A stretch of 64,000 nucleotides of DNA from Pontimonas salivibrio (GCF_002950575.1 NZ_CP026923.1:1674001-1738000), one strand, 5' to 3'. Shown: positions 17,391-27,569, counted from the stretch's first letter. Numbers and translations are program-made. Notes: generated by a model not told the origin, from the sequence alone.

Positions 17391-19570
17391 ATACTTCCGT
17401 CCCCACCAACTTCGCCGTGGCGAGGCGCATCGATATTCAGCTGCTTCGGGGGGTGGCTGTCCTCGGGGTCATGCTGGCCCACTTCGGCGCGCTGGTTCCA
17501 GGGGGCTTCTTAGGCGTTGACGTGTTCTTCGTCATTTCCGGCTTCGTCATTACCCTCAGCATGTGGTCATTGCGCGATAAGCACCCGTCACACAGGGCTT
17601 TTTTGGCGGAGTTTTGGAAGCGCAGGTTCTTTCGCCTTGTTCCCGTCCTCGTTGTTGTCCTGACCGCTACCCTGATCGGCGCTGCGGTCACGTTAGCCCC
17701 GAGGGGTTTTGCCGACCAGGTGGAAATGTCGGTGTGGTCATTATTTTTTGCCGGAAACATTGGTGTGGAGGTCGTCACACGAGGTGACTATTTTGACCCG
17801 GGCGTTGAAGAAAACTGGCTCCTCCACCTCTGGTCTTTGGGGGTTGAGGAACAGTTTTATCTTCTTTTTCCCCTGATTTTTCTTGCGGCCATTGCCAGCC
17901 CTTGGGCCCGCGCGCGGGCTAAACGCTCCACCCTTGTGGTCTCAGCCCTCTTGGTCACGTCGTTCGCGTTTGCCCTCCTCAATGACTGGGACGATCAGCT
18001 GGGCTGGGGAGGCATCTTCACCGAATCCACTGGACTCTCCGCTGCTTTTGGGTATTACTCACCGCTCACTCGGGCATGGCAGTTCCTTTTCGGGGTTCTT
18101 GCCGCCCTGTTCGTTCCGCAAAGCGGCACTAAGAAGAGTCAGAGCATCTCGCTGGGAAGCCTCGCAGTACTTCTCGGATCTTTTGCGCTGGTCCCTGAGT
18201 CGAACTTACTGCCGGGCTGGCCGACAGTGTTTCCCATGGTGGCAGTCACCGGGCTATTAATTTTTCCGCTCAGCAAATCTCTCGTGCAGTCACCGGCACT
18301 TCGCCCACTGCGATGGTTGGGTGATCGCTCCTACAGTGCCTATCTGTGGCATTGGCCCGTGTGGTTGTTCGTGACCAGCCGGCTGGGCGACGGAGTGATT
18401 TCCATTGGCCTGTCGTTTGCCGTCACGATTGGCTTTTCCGCCCTGTCCTTTCGTTTCATCGAGCAGCCCTTCATGAAGCGACACCGGGGCATCCAACCCG
18501 TCAACGCTCACTCTCCCCAAAGTGCCAAAGAAAGCGCTGGAGAAAACCCTGCTGACGGCGATCCGCCATCAGCAGTGCCCTCAGGTGGGCAGTCATCTTC
18601 TTCGAAGAGGGCCGGCACTGGCGCTTTGGTGGCCCTAATCGCACTTCCCCTCGTCGTGGGAGGGGGAACTTTGGGTATTTACGGGGTGTTCCAAGAAACC
18701 GGCGTGCTGCGCTCAGCCCCTCCGGTGCCGCAGCTGGAGGAATCCAGGGACTGCATGAAGACCTCCTGTGATGACACAGCGATTGATGTGCTCTTGGTCG
18801 GTGATTCCCATGCGGGGAGTGTGGGTGATGCGCTTACCGAGGCACTTGAAGTGGAAGGGGTTGAAATGTACGGGGCTGTGGTGGCTCGTACTTTTGGATG
18901 CCTGCACTTGCCCAGCACTACGGTGACGAGCGTCCACGAAGAATGCCAGGAGCTTTCCCAACAGGTCAGAAGCTTGGTGCAGGAGAAGACCCCGCGGGTC
19001 GTCATCATCCACGGGTACACGGCCGGGCGATTTACGACCGTCAACTCTGGTGGTGATTCAGAAATCCAATTGATTGACCAGGGGTCTGGTATCGCCGTGA
19101 ACGAGAGCACTGCTGTTGACGCTTACCGCAGCGCCCTTCAAGACACTCTCGACATTTTTGGTGCCTCGGGAGCGCAAATAATCGTCGTTTCTGGGGTTCC
19201 AGATTTTGCCTTCCGCCCAGAAGAGGTGGGTCGTGCGGGCAAGCCTGCTTCGCAGGCCGAACTGCTTTTTGCTCCGTGGTTTGATTTTGAATTCGGTGAC
19301 ACGGTCTCCAAACAGGACTACCTTGCCCGACACGGTGAGTTCATCGCCGTGGAACAAGATCTTGCGCAAAATCGCGATTTCGTTCATCTGATTGAACCGT
19401 GGGAATTTCTGTGCGAAGAACAATCGTGTTCGCAATCAACCCCGGGCGGCGATTACCTCTACTCCGATCAAGATCACGTGAGCGAGTTGGGAGCAACACA
19501 GCTCGCTCGGGGGATTGTCGACAACATGGCGAGCACCGGCTTGCTCGATCTGGCGCGAAGCGCCAGGTAG
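17387..19570 (+). CDS. Acyltransferase-3 / SGNH O-acetyltransferase (OafA-like)
   Basis: 727-aa integral membrane protein that likely O-acetylates a surface polysaccharide. Residues 1-365 form the acyltransferase-3 domain with about 10 membrane segments, starting DIQLLRGVAVLGVMLAHFGA and GFLGVDVFFVISGFVIT, with the conserved LWSLGVEEQFYLLFPL. A linker and one more segment (about 408-430) lead to an extracytoplasmic SGNH domain with the nucleophile Ser in VLLVGDSHAGS and the catalytic Asp/His in SDQDHVSELG. GTG start. It precedes a glycosyltransferase on the same strand, supporting a role in surface glycan modification. A second protein of the same architecture is at 45332. Confidence 0.9.
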   Translation: MNTSVPTNFAVARRIDIQLLRGVAVLGVMLAHFGALVPGGFLGVDVFFVISGFVITLSMWSLRDKHPSHRAFLAEFWKRRFFRLVPVLVVVLTATLIGAAVTLAPRGFADQVEMSVWSLFFAGNIGVEVVTRGDYFDPGVEENWLLHLWSLGVEEQFYLLFPLIFLAAIASPWARARAKRSTLVVSALLVTSFAFALLNDWDDQLGWGGIFTESTGLSAAFGYYSPLTRAWQFLFGVLAALFVPQSGTKKSQSISLGSLAVLLGSFALVPESNLLPGWPTVFPMVAVTGLLIFPLSKSLVQSPALRPLRWLGDRSYSAYLWHWPVWLFVTSRLGDGVISIGLSFAVTIGFSALSFRFIEQPFMKRHRGIQPVNAHSPQSAKESAGENPADGDPPSAVPSGGQSSSSKRAGTGALVALIALPLVVGGGTLGIYGVFQETGVLRSAPPVPQLEESRDCMKTSCDDTAIDVLLVGDSHAGSVGDALTEALEVEGVEMYGAVVARTFGCLHLPSTTVTSVHEECQELSQQVRSLVQEKTPRVVIIHGYTAGRFTTVNSGGDSEIQLIDQGSGIAVNESTAVDAYRSALQDTLDIFGASGAQIIVVSGVPDFAFRPEEVGRAGKPASQAELLFAPWFDFEFGDTVSKQDYLARHGEFIAVEQDLAQNRDFVHLIEPWEFLCEEQSCSQSTPGGDYLYSDQDHVSELGATQLARGIVDNMASTGLLDLARSAR

Positions 19571-19644
19571 CGTGGGGCTACATTCGCTGCCTCTTCCCCG
19601 TTCAGCGGGTAGCCAAGGATTGTGAGTAGGGACATCCGCACACC

Positions 19645-20955
19645 GTGACGCCAACACCCGACACCACTGACAGACGACCCCTCAAGGTCGTCTTTGTTGC
19701 CGCCCATGACAGTTTGGGCGGTGCGGCACGAGCCGCTTACCGGGTGTTTGATGCGATCAGGACCCATTTCCCTGACCGCATCGACATTACGTTTAGGGTG
19801 ATCCATAAAACCCGCGACGACGAACAGATTGTGGGAGGAAAAGCTTCCAGAAGTCGGCTGGAATACGCACAATATTTTCTTCGCACCAGGTTTCGAAAAT
19901 ACCTCCCCAGGAAACCTTTTATCTCACCAAACACCCTGTTGCACTCTCAAGCCCTTTACCCAACGGGTTTGGGGCGAGAAATTAACAGGATGACACCCGA
20001 TGTCATCCTGTTGGGCTGGCTGGGTAATGCGACCCTGTCAATTGCCGAGGTGGGTCGACTTCGCGCACCCGTGGTTTGGCGGCTATCCGATATGTGGATG
20101 TTTTCTGGCGCTGAGCACTACACCGACACGGGACGCTACCGGGTGGGGTATTCGAAAGCATCCAGGCCCCCCGGCGAATCAGGACCCGACATTGATCGGG
20201 AAACATTTCGTCGAAAGCGTCGGCAGTGGAAAAAGCCTTCTCACGTGGTCGCATTGACCCGCTGGTTAGAGCGGGAGGCGAAGTCGAGTGTGCTGAGCGC
20301 CACGCGGCCCACTCACGTCATACCTGTTCCGATGGATACCGGGTTTTGGGCACCCACTGACCAAAAAAAGGCGAGAAACAGCTTCGGCATCGAACAAGAC
20401 GCCGTGGTCGTCATGTTCGGAGCCGGCAATGGGACCAGCCAACCCCACAAAGGCGCCGGTCTACTCTTTGACGCACTTCCCCTCCTGAAGAGCCTGCACG
20501 CCGCCTCGGGAGACACAAGGCCGCTTCGGGCAATCGTGTTCGGTGAAGACGGGCCCACCCGGGAGGTAGGCGGCGTTCCCGTCCAGTTCTTAGGGCGACT
20601 GGATGACGAGGGGCTGCGCAGGGCGTATTCCGCTGCAGATGTCTTCGTAGTGCCCTCCCGACTAGAAGCCTTCGGCCAGGTTGCTGCGGAAGCGCAATGC
20701 TGTGGCACACCCGTTGTGGCATTCGATAATTCCGGCTTGGCAGACGTTGTGGAAGACCGCGTCACGGGAGCCCTTGCGCAGGCTTTTGACCCTCAGTCTC
20801 TGGCTGACGCCATCCACTGGGTAATCGAAGATTCAGAGCGCACCTCAACCCTGGGAGCGGCCGCGACCGAACGCGCCCGCCGGTTGTGGGACCCGAAAAC
20901 TGTGGCCGAGTCCTATGTGGCGGTCCTGGAGCAGGCCGCGGCCGAAAAGAACTAG
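19645..20955 (+). CDS. GT4-type glycosyltransferase
   Basis: 436-aa GT-B fold glycosyltransferase. The N-terminal domain opens KVVFVAAHDSLGGAARAAYR, a glycine-rich acceptor-side motif; the C-terminal half has the phosphate-binding loop (AGNGTSQPHKGAGLL) and the donor-binding E-x7-E motif in PSRLEAFGQVAAEAQCCG. Such enzymes transfer sugars from nucleotide donors onto lipid or polysaccharide acceptors at the cytoplasmic face. Donor and acceptor cannot be predicted. GTG start; follows the acyltransferase by 74 bp. Confidence 0.87.
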   Translation: MTPTPDTTDRRPLKVVFVAAHDSLGGAARAAYRVFDAIRTHFPDRIDITFRVIHKTRDDEQIVGGKASRSRLEYAQYFLRTRFRKYLPRKPFISPNTLLHSQALYPTGLGREINRMTPDVILLGWLGNATLSIAEVGRLRAPVVWRLSDMWMFSGAEHYTDTGRYRVGYSKASRPPGESGPDIDRETFRRKRRQWKKPSHVVALTRWLEREAKSSVLSATRPTHVIPVPMDTGFWAPTDQKKARNSFGIEQDAVVVMFGAGNGTSQPHKGAGLLFDALPLLKSLHAASGDTRPLRAIVFGEDGPTREVGGVPVQFLGRLDDEGLRRAYSAADVFVVPSRLEAFGQVAAEAQCCGTPVVAFDNSGLADVVEDRVTGALAQAFDPQSLADAIHWVIEDSERTSTLGAAATERARRLWDPKTVAESYVAVLEQAAAEKN

Positions 20956-20976
20956 ACCGGCATTAGCATCTGCTGG

Positions 20977-21531
20977 TTATGCAGGGGTGCCGACGAGGCG
21001 AAAATCGCTGGCGCCATCAACCCGCCAACCCTCTTCGGTATCGAGTAACACGTAGCGCAATCCCAAGGCTTCGCCCTGCGTTGTTCGCACAACCACATCT
21101 AGAGCCACTCTCGTGGCGGATTGGTCAATGAGGCAGTTGCCAAACTCAAGGTCGGCACTGCCCAAGAGGGGCTGGTAGCTGGCAGCAATCAACCCGGCAA
21201 ATTGCTCGAGGGACACCGCTGACTGAAAACCAGGAGTCGCATAAGAATAAGCGAGCTCGAAATCACCGCCACCCAGTGCGCCCGTTTGAGCTTGAACGAT
21301 GGTTTGTGTCTGCCCTCGCTCGCTACTTTCACACGCACTCAAGACTTCTTGTGGCTCTGCGTCAGTGGGTCGCTCCTCACCATCTGGCTCGTCCTGTTCG
21401 AGGCGCTCAGGTTCCACCTGGGCGGGTGTGTCGAGGGGCTGATCGCCCTCCACTGAGGCTTGCGGAGTGCAACCCACAAGCGCTACGAGAAGGCCTAGGG
21501 CGGCGAAAGACAACAGGTGTGTCGAAGGCAT
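20977..21531 (-). CDS. Hypothetical lipoprotein with DUF4864-like tail
   Basis: 184-aa predicted lipoprotein from ATG 21531. The signal peptide (MPSTHLLSFAALGLLVALVG) ends in lipobox LVGC. A low-complexity Glu/Pro/Asp linker (about 25-60) is followed by a compact domain with YSYATPGFQSAVSLEQFAGL and ALGLRYVLLDTEEGWRVDG. That combination resembles small secreted cystatin/NTF2-like domains of the DUF4864 type; this is a tentative family guess. Convergent with the glycosyltransferase and divergent from the GT10 gene. Confidence 0.6.
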   Translation of the reverse strand: MPSTHLLSFAALGLLVALVGCTPQASVEGDQPLDTPAQVEPERLEQDEPDGEERPTDAEPQEVLSACESSERGQTQTIVQAQTGALGGGDFELAYSYATPGFQSAVSLEQFAGLIAASYQPLLGSADLEFGNCLIDQSATRVALDVVVRTTQGEALGLRYVLLDTEEGWRVDGASDFRLVGTPA

Positions 21532-21623
21532 AGCTTCACTGTGGCCGTCAGAGCTCCAAAAACGCTGACTTTCAGAAAATAGCAGGAGCAAGGGTGTGCC
21601 CCGGGTCCGCTTAGGCTTAAAGG

Positions 21624-22652
21624 GTGCCCGAGGTGAATGTGCCCCCCAAGGAAGTCGAACCTATTCGTATTCGGATGATGTCCCAACGTGGGCCTTTCGA
21701 CGAAGAGGCTCTTCGACGCAGAATGCCGGGAGGCGCACTGGACCACTGCGATGTCATTTTTGACCTGGTAGGCGATGAACCCGCTGATGTGGTCTTCATT
21801 CAAAACTATTTGCGCTACGACCAAAAGGTCACTGCCCGCGAGGGCTACATCTGGAAGTGGGACAACGAACCACTCGTGGCTCGCCCTGTTGCTCCCGGGT
21901 ATGACCGGGTGTACACACACCTTCACCTTCCGCGCGAAAGCGTTGTTCACACTGCGCCACCAGTTTTGGACTGGTGGGTGGGAAAAACCTTTGACGAACT
22001 AGTCCAACTGAAGCCACCCGCAAAACCTCGAACGTTATCGGCTATTGCCAGCACGAAAACCGACATTCCCGGTCACCGCGCTCGCCACGCGTTCATTGAA
22101 CGCGTAGCGAGCGAATTTCCGGAAATTGACCTTTTTGGGCATGGCCGTGAGCACACTCTTGATGACAAATGGGACGGGATTGCTCCCTACCAATACTCGA
22201 TTGCCATTGAGAACACGTCCAAGGATGACTATTGGACTGAGAAGATTGCGGATTGCTTCTTGAGCTACACGGTTCCGCTGTATTTCGGTGCCACAAACAT
22301 TGCCGACTATTTCCCGGAAGGCAGTTTCATTTGGTTGCCAATCGATGACCCGGACCGGGCAATCGGCGTTATTCGAGACACGTTAGCTGCCGATAACTGG
22401 TCGTCCCACTTGGAGGCCCTCACTGAGGCACGCCAACGGCTGCTGCATCGTTATTCTCTCTACGCCCAACTGTCTTCGCGGGTGCGCGCCGAAGCCGATC
22501 AGATTAGGCACGCGCCGTTAACTGAGCGTGTGGTCCACGGCCGGCGCAATAAACCAGGCGGTTGGCTTCGCGGCAAAGGTCTCATGGGCAACATCAAGGC
22601 TCGCCAGGAGCGCCGCCGGCAACGTCTACTGAGACGCCAACACTCGTCCTAA
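21624..22652 (+). CDS. GT10 fucosyltransferase-like glycosyltransferase
   Basis: 342-aa protein carrying the GT10 C-terminal signature: YQYSIAIENTSKDDYWTEKI, then ADCFLSYTVPLYFGATNIAD. This block binds the GDP-sugar in alpha-1,3/1,4-fucosyltransferases. The N-terminal part is less conserved (VVFIQNYLRYDQKV, WKWDNEPLVA). The C-terminal tail is Arg-rich, suggesting association with the membrane surface. GTG start at 21624; a second GTG lies 9 bases later. It likely adds fucose or another GDP-linked sugar to a surface glycan. No GDP-fucose synthesis genes are in the window. Confidence 0.78.
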   Translation: MPEVNVPPKEVEPIRIRMMSQRGPFDEEALRRRMPGGALDHCDVIFDLVGDEPADVVFIQNYLRYDQKVTAREGYIWKWDNEPLVARPVAPGYDRVYTHLHLPRESVVHTAPPVLDWWVGKTFDELVQLKPPAKPRTLSAIASTKTDIPGHRARHAFIERVASEFPEIDLFGHGREHTLDDKWDGIAPYQYSIAIENTSKDDYWTEKIADCFLSYTVPLYFGATNIADYFPEGSFIWLPIDDPDRAIGVIRDTLAADNWSSHLEALTEARQRLLHRYSLYAQLSSRVRAEADQIRHAPLTERVVHGRRNKPGGWLRGKGLMGNIKARQERRRQRLLRRQHSS

Positions 22653-22683
22653 ACCCCTAGAGGGCAACACTGTCAGGCTGTCG

Positions 22684-23760
22684 CTATTTGCTCTGAGTCG
22701 CTGCCGGTTGGGGGAACAGGGCACCCGCCCGCCACTGGGAAATCGTTTTGGAGGCAAGGACGGTGACAATGACCAGCAGTGCCACCCAGAACACGATGGC
22801 AATCACACCCAGTCCCGCAAACTCATGGTGGCGGCCCACTTCCAAACTCAGCGAAGCGAAAGCGGCGGTGGGAAAGCCAAAGCCCCAGTAGCCCAGGTGG
22901 AAGCGTGCTTCTTTGCGCTTACCCCACATCACAATCAGAGCAAAGATTGCCCACCAGGCTGAAAAGCCCCACATAACAGCAGCCAACCAGTAGGCCACGC
23001 TGATGAGCACTTCATCGCCCAGCATCCGCGTGCTGGTCACAATTCCTAAACCTCCCGCGCCCAGGGGCGCTAACCATGCCCACCAACTGGGCAGGGCATG
23101 GGCTGCGGGTGGCTCCAGCATCAACAGTCGCCCACCGATGATGGCGGCCAGGAGAAGAAATAACCCAAATCCCACACCCCAGGCCGAAACTGCCAACCAC
23201 ACCGTCCAGCTCGCCGGTTCACCGCCGGCTATCGACGTGAGTCGCAGGGTGATGCTGGGGACCAGTACGAGGGGCACGACAGGGACGAACCACCCTGCTG
23301 TGATGGTCTGTGCGGGAATATCTGGCTGGCCAATTACGTGGCTAAAGAACGCAAAGCCACTGAGCGCTGTACCCAAAAACCCCAGACCCCCGACAACGAC
23401 ACCCACAGTCAATGCAATATCGCCGGGAATGTAACCGGCGAAGCCGGCTTGGGATGTGGCTAGTGCGGAGATGAGTAGAGAGGCCGGCCACGCGGCAGTC
23501 TGAGCGCCCTGGCCGGGGTTGAACAAATCAGCGAGAAAGTTTTCGCGGTAGCGAATCATTTTGGTGAGGAATAGCACGGTCAGGGTAATCACGATGATCC
23601 AGGACAGTGCCAAGAACACCAGCCCCGCCCCGGTATCAATGTCCGACCCGGGCAGTGGGCCAAGCAGTGACACCATCGCGAGACCGCTCACGGTCATCGC
23701 CATGGCGCCCCATGCGGGCGAGAGTGTTTGGATTCGACTGGGTGCGGTATTTTTCGTCAC
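22684..23760 (-). CDS. TDT/SLAC1-family membrane transporter
   Basis: 358-aa polytopic membrane protein with about ten hydrophobic segments, beginning LSPAWGAMAMTVSGLAMVSL and including AAWPASLLISALATSQAGFA and WWAIFALIVMWGKRK. This is the pattern of the tellurite-resistance/dicarboxylate (TDT, SLAC1-like) family, which exports anions such as sulfite, tellurite or C4-dicarboxylates. Substrate unknown. The minus-strand CPBP protease gene lies just upstream, 47 bp from its start. Confidence 0.72.
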   Translation of the reverse strand: MTKNTAPSRIQTLSPAWGAMAMTVSGLAMVSLLGPLPGSDIDTGAGLVFLALSWIIVITLTVLFLTKMIRYRENFLADLFNPGQGAQTAAWPASLLISALATSQAGFAGYIPGDIALTVGVVVGGLGFLGTALSGFAFFSHVIGQPDIPAQTITAGWFVPVVPLVLVPSITLRLTSIAGGEPASWTVWLAVSAWGVGFGLFLLLAAIIGGRLLMLEPPAAHALPSWWAWLAPLGAGGLGIVTSTRMLGDEVLISVAYWLAAVMWGFSAWWAIFALIVMWGKRKEARFHLGYWGFGFPTAAFASLSLEVGRHHEFAGLGVIAIVFWVALLVIVTVLASKTISQWRAGALFPQPAATQSK

Positions 23761-23807
23761 ACCGCTAGCCTAATACCCCCTGGGGTATTTTTCCAGCGGG
23801 CTCTTCA

Positions 23808-24725
23808 CTACTGCGACGCGTTGAGCGCCTTCGGCGCTTGCCGCTTTGTGTAACCCCAACGACTCAGAACAATAAAAAGTGGGATCAGGAGAATCGAAAG
23901 CAAGTTGTCAATGGCCCAGTCCACTTCACCACTAGAGACCAAGGGTGCTTCTGCCGGAAGCGCTCCACCTTCATAACCCACCACTAGGGCCGCGAAAAGA
24001 TTATTTGCCGCGTGGGCACCAATCGCGATTTCTAAGGAGCGATCCCGCACGGTTACCCAGGCAAGAGCGAACCCCACCATCCCGTAACCCACCATTGCCG
24101 GCAATAGCGCCCCCGCTGCTTCCGGATTCGCCAGGTGCGGAAGGGCAAAAAGCAATCCGCTTGCGAGAGACAGCAACCAAATGTTGCTGTAGCGCTGACT
24201 GAGGCCCTGAATAAGCCAACCGCGGAAGAACACTTCTTCCGCGGTGGTTTGTATCGGAAGCAACAGCAACGCGATGACGGCGTAGGGCAAGAACGCCTGC
24301 CAATCAAAGTTCGTTTGGAACTGCTCTGGTGAGAGCACAACGGCAACAATTGCCGGACCCGCCATGATTGCAATCCACACCAGTGCGCCCCAGCCCACTC
24401 GCCACATCCTGAAAGGAACACCAGAGGCAAAGAGTCGACGAAGCTTTACGCCCAAAATGAGGCGATAGGACACCAGAACACCCAGTAGGAGGGGGATAAA
24501 ACTCACCAGCGCAAAAAGTAAGAAACCCCAGGAAGGAAATGAGGTGAACATGTCACCTTCAACGAAGAAACCCTCGAGGTCCACCCCCGTCCAGGGCAGA
24601 ACCACCAAGCTCAGTATTGTCCCGCCCACGAACCAAAACGCAAGAATCACCAGAGTGCCCACCCACCACCGCCAACGGGGTCGACGATTCGGTGTCGTAA
24701 AGCGGTCTTTCAGAGGAAGGGGCAC
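23808..24725 (-). CDS. CPBP-family intramembrane metalloprotease
   Basis: Integral membrane protein of about 305 aa with the Abi/CPBP motifs: the glutamate pair in TTAEEVFFRGWLIQGLSQR, HLANPEAAG, and the second histidine in AIGAHAANNLFAALVVG. These residues coordinate the metal in CAAX-prenyl-protease-like enzymes; bacterial members act in bacteriocin immunity or membrane protein processing. The start is uncertain. The frame runs to 24866, inside the divergent galactokinase gene, and GTG 24725 (MPLPLKDRF) is the best start outside that gene. Confidence 0.82.
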   Translation of the reverse strand: MPLPLKDRFTTPNRRPRWRWWVGTLVILAFWFVGGTILSLVVLPWTGVDLEGFFVEGDMFTSFPSWGFLLFALVSFIPLLLGVLVSYRLILGVKLRRLFASGVPFRMWRVGWGALVWIAIMAGPAIVAVVLSPEQFQTNFDWQAFLPYAVIALLLLPIQTTAEEVFFRGWLIQGLSQRYSNIWLLSLASGLLFALPHLANPEAAGALLPAMVGYGMVGFALAWVTVRDRSLEIAIGAHAANNLFAALVVGYEGGALPAEAPLVSSGEVDWAIDNLLSILLIPLFIVLSRWGYTKRQAPKALNASQ

Positions 24726-24834
24726 GGGGATATTCTGCCTGGTCGGTCTGACAAATCCGCGGGAATAAGCGGTGTAACCCGCTTGCCATAAAGATGGGAC
24801 AGAATAGGGCAGTTCCCGACACACGAAAGAGGAT

Positions 24835-26004
24835 GTGGACACTCTGGGCGATATCCGAGATGACACCCGAGCTGGGTTCCGCGCAATTTACGGAAAAGAC
24901 CCGCACGGTCTGTGGTCGGCACCTGGCGTCATGCGCCTCATTGGCGATCACACCGAATATGCCGACGGTCACACCCTGTGCCTGGCACTGGATGTGCGCA
25001 CGGTGGTGGCCCTCGGAGTTCGAGAGGACCGCACAATCCGTGTCGCCAGTGTCGACCAAGACGAAATTGCCGAAATTTCTTTGGACGACTTGGACTCTGA
25101 GTCTCTAGAAGGTTGGCCACAGTACCCCCTGGGTACCGCGTGGGCCATGGGGCAATTCGGTGCGGACCTTCAGGCCGTACCCGGGGTGGACCTTTACATC
25201 GATTCTGATGTTCCCACCCGCGTGCGGATGGGTTCCTCTGTGGCACTCACAGTGGCCGTTGCTCTTGCGTTGCGGGACGCCTGGCAAATCGATGCTGACC
25301 TGGGCCAGCTGGCCCGGATCTGCAACCTTTCCGAATCTCTTGCGGCAGGCGAAGATGTCGGCCTTGGCCCCATCCTCGCCTCCCTGGCCGGCAACGCCGA
25401 CCAGGGAGTCCTTGTCGATGGGCGCAGTAAAGATTTCGAAAACGTGCCACTTGGTTTACAAACCCATGACCACACCCTGATGTTGGTCCACACCCACGCT
25501 GAACCTCGGCCGCTCCCACCGCTCGCCGAACGACTACAAGCCATCGAACATGTCGCCGATGCCCTGAGCGTTCCCTCACTTCGAGAAGCGCAGGCAGTCG
25601 ACATGAAGCAGCTTGTCAGTAACAAGAGTGTGGACTCCCAGGAATTGGCATTAGCCACACACGCGGTGAAAGAAAATGTCCGGGTGTTAGAAGTGGTGCG
25701 CACACTTCGTGAAGACGGCCCTGAAGCAATCGGCCAAATTTTTGCCGACTCACACCAGTCTCTAGCGGACGCATTTGGGGCACACACGCTCGATGTTGAC
25801 CTTGCCGTCAGTATCGCCTTGGATAACGGCGCCAGTGCCGCGCGGTTGCTTGGCCACCGCACCTCCGGCTCGGTAGTTGCCCTCGTGCCGAACGACGCAC
25901 TGAGCCGGATCTCTCAAGCCCTTGATACGGGCTTTAGTGAACACGGCCTTGCGACACCCGATGTGGTGATTGTGAACCCCAGCGATCACGCGACCCGTCA
26001 CTAA
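24835..26004 (+). CDS. Divergent galactokinase-like GHMP kinase
   Basis: 389-aa GHMP-superfamily protein. The N-terminal substrate motif is APGVMRLIGDHTEYADG, close to the galactokinase signature but with Met-Arg in place of Val-Asn. The phosphate-binding loop is shortened (TRVRMGSSVALTVAVALAL). The third motif, normally Gly-rich, reads LLGHRTSGSVVALV, without the usual G-G-F-G-G. It is galactokinase-like by overall order and length, but the altered motifs make activity or substrate uncertain. GTG start; divergent from the CPBP gene. No galT or galE nearby. Confidence 0.68.
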   Translation: MDTLGDIRDDTRAGFRAIYGKDPHGLWSAPGVMRLIGDHTEYADGHTLCLALDVRTVVALGVREDRTIRVASVDQDEIAEISLDDLDSESLEGWPQYPLGTAWAMGQFGADLQAVPGVDLYIDSDVPTRVRMGSSVALTVAVALALRDAWQIDADLGQLARICNLSESLAAGEDVGLGPILASLAGNADQGVLVDGRSKDFENVPLGLQTHDHTLMLVHTHAEPRPLPPLAERLQAIEHVADALSVPSLREAQAVDMKQLVSNKSVDSQELALATHAVKENVRVLEVVRTLREDGPEAIGQIFADSHQSLADAFGAHTLDVDLAVSIALDNGASAARLLGHRTSGSVVALVPNDALSRISQALDTGFSEHGLATPDVVIVNPSDHATRH

Positions 26005-26073
26005 GAGGACTCCGCAAACAACGGCCAGGGTTCTCCGGGCACAGTGGTGTTCTCGCGCGCCGCGAGCGTTTCT

Positions 26074-27543
26074 CTAGAGCTTCAGCACCTTCGCAGTACG
26101 AGACATGTCCGACGCCAAGGCGCTAGTAACCCCGGAGGATGAATCTTCACCGAAAGCCGGAATCATGTTTTTTATCTGAGGCGTCCACTTGTCGATGCGG
26201 TCCGGGAAGCAGGTGGTCAACACATCGAGCATGATTGCCGTTGCCGTTGACGCCCCCGGTGAGGCCCCCAGTAGTCCAGCAATAGAACCGTCAGCGCTGG
26301 AGACCACCTCGGTGCCAAACTGCAGCACCCCACCCTTTTTCTTATCGGGTTTGATGATCTGAACACGCTGTCCGGCGACTTCTGGAACCCAATCTTCTGG
26401 GTTGGCGTCGGGGTAAAAGCGATACAGCGCCTCAAGGCGCTGTTGCCTCGAGGCAAACACTTCGCCGATGAGGTATTTCAGGAGACCAAAGTTTCCCAGC
26501 CCCACAGCCAACATGGGGATTATGTTGTGCCAGCGCAGTGAACCGAAAAGATCCAACCAGGAGCCGTTTTTGAGAAATTTGGGAGTAAAGCCCGCGTAGG
26601 GACCAAAGAGCAAACTCTTCTGGCCTTCCACAACGCGCACATCGAGATGAGGCACTGACATGGGGGGCGCCCCCACCTCAGCCAAGCCATAAACCTTGGC
26701 GTTGTGCTGTGACACCACTTCCGGGTTGTCACACTTCAACCATTCACCACTGACGGGGAAGCCACCGTAACCCCGAATTTCGGGAATACCTGAGCGTTGC
26801 AGAAGCGGCAATGCCGCTCCACCCGCCCCCACGAAGACAAAATCAGCTTCGATAAACCGCGGAGTGTGGCCCAATTCATCGCGAAGGGTCAACTCCCACC
26901 CTCCGATGGATGTCTTCTTGATGTCACTGACTCGAGTGTTAAACATGAATTCGGCACCGCTGGCCGCCAAATCGCTGGCAAGCCGGTCGGAGAGCCCACC
27001 AAAGTCCACATCTGACCCGCTGACAACCCGCGTGGCGGCCAAACGCTCACCTTTCATGCGACCATCAATCACCAAAGGGGCCCAAGTGGCGATTTCGTAG
27101 GGGTCTTCGCTATATTCCATCCCGGCGAACAGGGGGTGGTTTTTTAGGGCCTCAAACCGGGTTTTCAAAAACGCAATGTTGTCTTCGCCAAAGACCACAG
27201 ACATGTGGGGGCTTTGGCGAATGAACATCGAGGGGTCTGGAATCCGACCTGATTCGATCAACCAGGACCAAAATTGGCGCGAGAGTTGGAACTGTTCATT
27301 AATCACGACCGCTTTATCGATGGTGACTGAACCGTCAGGCTGCTGCGGGGTGTAGTTCAGTTCGCACAGTGCCGAGTGCCCAGTGCCAGCGTTGTTCCAC
27401 CCGTGACTGGATTCCATTGCCACGTCCGGCATCTTTTCCACAATGACGATGCGCCAGGAGGGCTCCAACTGATTAATCAGTGTGGCTAGCGTGGTCGACA
27501 TGATGCCGGCACCCACCAACACCACGTCTGCTTTGTTCTCCAC
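26074..27543 (-). CDS. mqo: Malate:quinone oxidoreductase
   Basis: 489-aa FAD-dependent peripheral membrane enzyme that oxidises malate to oxaloacetate and passes electrons to quinone. The Rossmann motif is [19 protein letters not shown] at the N-terminus; conserved MQO tracts are [40 protein letters not shown] and [22 protein letters not shown] start with GGAGG-type ribosome-binding site. Divergent from the TauE/SafE gene, with starts only 26 bp apart. Confidence 0.95.
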   Translation of the reverse strand: MENKADVVLVGAGIMSTTLATLINQLEPSWRIVIVEKMPDVAMESSHGWNNAGTGHSALCELNYTPQQPDGSVTIDKAVVINEQFQLSRQFWSWLIESGRIPDPSMFIRQSPHMSVVFGEDNIAFLKTRFEALKNHPLFAGMEYSEDPYEIATWAPLVIDGRMKGERLAATRVVSGSDVDFGGLSDRLASDLAASGAEFMFNTRVSDIKKTSIGGWELTLRDELGHTPRFIEADFVFVGAGGAALPLLQRSGIPEIRGYGGFPVSGEWLKCDNPEVVSQHNAKVYGLAEVGAPPMSVPHLDVRVVEGQKSLLFGPYAGFTPKFLKNGSWLDLFGSLRWHNIIPMLAVGLGNFGLLKYLIGEVFASRQQRLEALYRFYPDANPEDWVPEVAGQRVQIIKPDKKKGGVLQFGTEVVSSADGSIAGLLGASPGASTATAIMLDVLTTCFPDRIDKWTPQIKNMIPAFGEDSSSGVTSALASDMSRTAKVLKL

Positions 27544-27569
27544 GCCTCCATTCTAGGAGGCACTACCTG

